A DNA stretch of 6,058 nucleotides from Actinomycetes bacterium (lineage in GTDB: Bacteria; Actinomycetota; Acidimicrobiia; Acidimicrobiales; RAAP-2): positions 1-6,058 of the forward strand of contig JAKAZC010000180.1 in assembly GCA_021826655.1 (NCBI GenBank), written 5' to 3'. This document shows, one piece after another, positions 4,401 to 6,058 of the stretch. Positions within the stretch are counted from its first letter, which is position 1, and each line of letters opens with the position of its first letter. Position numbers and translations under genes: made by a program. The notes beneath the pieces are model-generated. The model worked only from the letters and a program-made list of their open reading frames with translations, did no database searches and was not told the origin of the DNA.

Positions 4401-6011
4401 ATGACGGCGCGTCAGATCGAGGGGGAGTACGCCACGCTCGTCGACGTCCTGCGTGCTGCCGCGCGGGTGAACGGCGACGTGGAGGCCTACGTCGAGCCGG
4501 CTACCGATGATCGATCCCGTCGGGCCATGACCTTCGGCGCCTGGGAGCGGGCGGCGGACGGTGTGGCCGGACTCCTCGCGGCCCACGGGGTCGGCCCGGG
4601 AACCGTCGTGTGCCTCCTGCTGCCGAGCTCTATCGACTACATGATCGTCTACGCCGCCGCAGCGCGGCTCGGGGCGGTCACCTCTGGCGTCAACCTCCGG
4701 CTGGGCCGCTCCGAGGTCACCTCGATCGTCCAACGGACCGGCCCCGTGGTCACCGTGCTCGACGACGAGACTCCCGCCCCGGACGGCCCGATCGGCACCG
4801 TCCTGAGGCGAGCGGACTGCACGGCCGCCAGCGGTGGCCCGCCGCCACAGGCATGGCCGGTGACGTCATCGGACGACCCGGTAGCCGTGGTGTGGACGAG
4901 TGGGACCACCGGACTGCCCAAGGGCGCCGTGTTCGACCACGACAACCTGCGCGCTGTGGCCGAGGCCGCGGACGTCCTGTCCGAGGCCGGCGACCGCCGG
5001 CTGTCGCCCCTCCCGTTCGCTCACGTCGGGTCGATGACGAGGGTGTGGGACGAGGCGTCCAACGGCGTCACCACCGTGATCACCCCGACGCCGTGGCGTG
5101 CCTCGGATGCCGTGCCGATCATGGAGGCGGAGCGGATCACCGTGGCTCAGGGTGTGCCGACACAGTGGGCCCTGGTGCTCGACCGTCCCGAGCTGGCCAC
5201 CGCCGACCTGACCTCGCTACGCGTGGCGGGCACCGGCGCCTCCCGGGTGCCGGCCGAATTGGTCGCTTCGCTGCGCGCTGCGCTCCGCGTCCCGGTCGTG
5301 GTCCGTTACACGTCGACCGAGGCGTCGCTTGGCACCGGCACGGTGCCCGGGGATCCCGACGGGGCCGTGGCCGACACCGTCGGCCGTCCTGTGCCAGGGG
5401 TCGAGCTCGCGGTGTGTGGCGACGACGGGACCCCGCTGCTTGCCGGCGAGGTCGGTCGGGTGCACCTGCGCTCGGCCGCGGTCATGCGCGGCTACTGGGG
5501 CGGCCCGCCCACGGGTCCCGGTGCGGCCGGGCTCGTCCTCGATCTCAACGCGACTGCGGGTGTCCTCGACGACGACGGCTGGCTCACGACGGGCGACTTC
5601 GGGTACCTCGACGACGACGGACGCCTCCACCTGGTGGGCCGGGCCAACGAGCTCTACATCAGAGGCGGCTACAACGTGTACCCGGCCGAGGTCGAGCGGG
5701 CGTTGGGCGACCATCCCGCCGTCGGCCAGGTGGCGGTGGTGGGGGCGCCGGACCCGGTACTCGGGGAGATCGGGGTGGCCTTCGTGGTGCCGGCGGACGG
5801 GGTCGACGTGGATGCCTCCACGCTGCTCGCGGGGCTACGGGAGACGGCACGTCGGACGCTCGCCGACTACAAGTCGCCCGATCGGGTGGTGGTCGTCCAC
5901 CATCTGCCCCTGACCTCGATGATGAAGGTAGACAAGAGGGCCCTGACCGACCAGGCCGCCGAGGCCGGACGGACGGGATCCGCCGAGACGAACGGAGCCA
6001 TGCAACGATGA
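4401..6011 (+). CDS. Acyl-CoA ligase (ANL superfamily), substrate unknown
   Basis: This 536-residue AMP-forming acyl-CoA synthetase is distinct from the FadD3-like one upstream. Motifs: P-loop WTSGTTGLPKG (165-175), SPLPFAHVGSM in the acyl-pocket region, YTSTEASLG (303-311, replacing the usual YGxTE), GWLTTGD (393-399), VGRANELYIRGG (412-423) with YNVYPAEVE (424-432), and catalytic Lys509. That lysine sits in SMMKVDKRAL, so the Gly normally before it is Met. About 20 residues between YWGG and DDDGWLTTGD (ending LDLNATAGVL) look like an enlarged loop. The reading frame is open back to a GTG at 4296 inside the alcohol dehydrogenase gene. ATG 4401 is preferred because the upstream part reads as translated intergenic DNA and an extended -10 element lies just before 4401. 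The stop overlaps the next start (ATGA). It may be a mycobacterial-style FadD for a steroid-derived or branched acid, but I do not recognise a specific orthologue. Confidence 0.9.
   Translation: MTARQIEGEYATLVDVLRAAARVNGDVEAYVEPATDDRSRRAMTFGAWERAADGVAGLLAAHGVGPGTVVCLLLPSSIDYMIVYAAAARLGAVTSGVNLRLGRSEVTSIVQRTGPVVTVLDDETPAPDGPIGTVLRRADCTAASGGPPPQAWPVTSSDDPVAVVWTSGTTGLPKGAVFDHDNLRAVAEAADVLSEAGDRRLSPLPFAHVGSMTRVWDEASNGVTTVITPTPWRASDAVPIMEAERITVAQGVPTQWALVLDRPELATADLTSLRVAGTGASRVPAELVASLRAALRVPVVVRYTSTEASLGTGTVPGDPDGAVADTVGRPVPGVELAVCGDDGTPLLAGEVGRVHLRSAAVMRGYWGGPPTGPGAAGLVLDLNATAGVLDDDGWLTTGDFGYLDDDGRLHLVGRANELYIRGGYNVYPAEVERALGDHPAVGQVAVVGAPDPVLGEIGVAFVVPADGVDVDASTLLAGLRETARRTLADYKSPDRVVVVHHLPLTSMMKVDKRALTDQAAEAGRTGSAETNGAMQR
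5994..5997 (+). promoter_or_regulatory. Possible ribosome binding site of the next gene
   Basis: GGAG lies 10 nt before the ATG at 6008, inside the last codons of the ligase. Together with the ATGA overlap it supports a translationally coupled start. Confidence 0.4.
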
Positions 6012-6058
6012 CCGGCAATTCGACCCCCGCTCAGGGTGGCGTCAGCAACAACCCCATC
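6008..6058 (+). CDS. Start of an unidentified gene (17 codons, cut by window edge)
   Basis: An ATG overlaps the ligase stop by 4 bp and opens a frame through the window end, encoding MTGNSTPAQGGVSNNPI. This is polar and probably a disordered leader; no family can be named from 17 residues. The tight overlap implies co-transcription with the second ligase, and the same ATGA arrangement is seen at 398. GGAG 10 nt upstream could serve as ribosome binding site. Confidence 0.6.
   Translation, partial: MTGNSTPAQGGVSNNPI

Overview
The window comes from a high-GC genome, most likely an actinobacterium. GC-rich third codon positions, frequent GTG starts, ATGA stop/start overlaps and actinobacterial-type FadD/FadE/SDR proteins all point that way. 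The order could not be fixed from sequence alone; a mycolic-acid actinobacterium or an acidimicrobial lineage would both fit. All genes found are on the + strand, and no RNA gene, insertion sequence or CRISPR array was seen.

Layout: (1) the C-terminal 132 codons of an acyl-CoA dehydrogenase, cut by the left edge; (2) an SDR oxidoreductase overlapping it by 4 bp, resembling IpdF; (3) a 122-bp gap filled mostly by a 9-bp tandem repeat; (4) an acyl-CoA ligase closely resembling mycobacterial FadD3 (HIP-CoA ligase); (5) a 154-bp gap with a second, different 9-bp tandem array; (6) a zinc-dependent medium-chain alcohol dehydrogenase with a strong Shine-Dalgarno and GTG start; (7) an 85-bp gap ending in an extended -10 promoter-like element; (8) a second, more divergent acyl-CoA ligase; (9) the first 17 codons of another gene, overlapping the ligase stop by 4 bp. 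No gene-free stretch exceeds 154 bp.

The acyl-CoA dehydrogenase, IpdF-like SDR and FadD3-like ligase are the gene types that handle HIP, the C/D-ring remnant of steroids, in Mycobacterium and Rhodococcus. There, fadE30 and ipdF are adjacent in the same order and fadD3 is next to them. I therefore read the window as part of a sterol/steroid C/D-ring catabolic cluster. FadD3 would activate HIP with CoA, IpdF would act on the ring-C hydroxyl/keto group, and the acyl-CoA dehydrogenase would begin side-chain beta-oxidation. The roles of the alcohol dehydrogenase and second ligase are not known; they may process another steroid or alcohol-derived acid.

The most unusual structure is a set of short-unit tandem arrays (12 bp x4, 9 bp x9, 9 bp x5) at the starts of three consecutive genes. 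All unit lengths are multiples of three. The first is translated as a Thr/Asp-rich tail on the SDR; the other two lie just upstream of genes.
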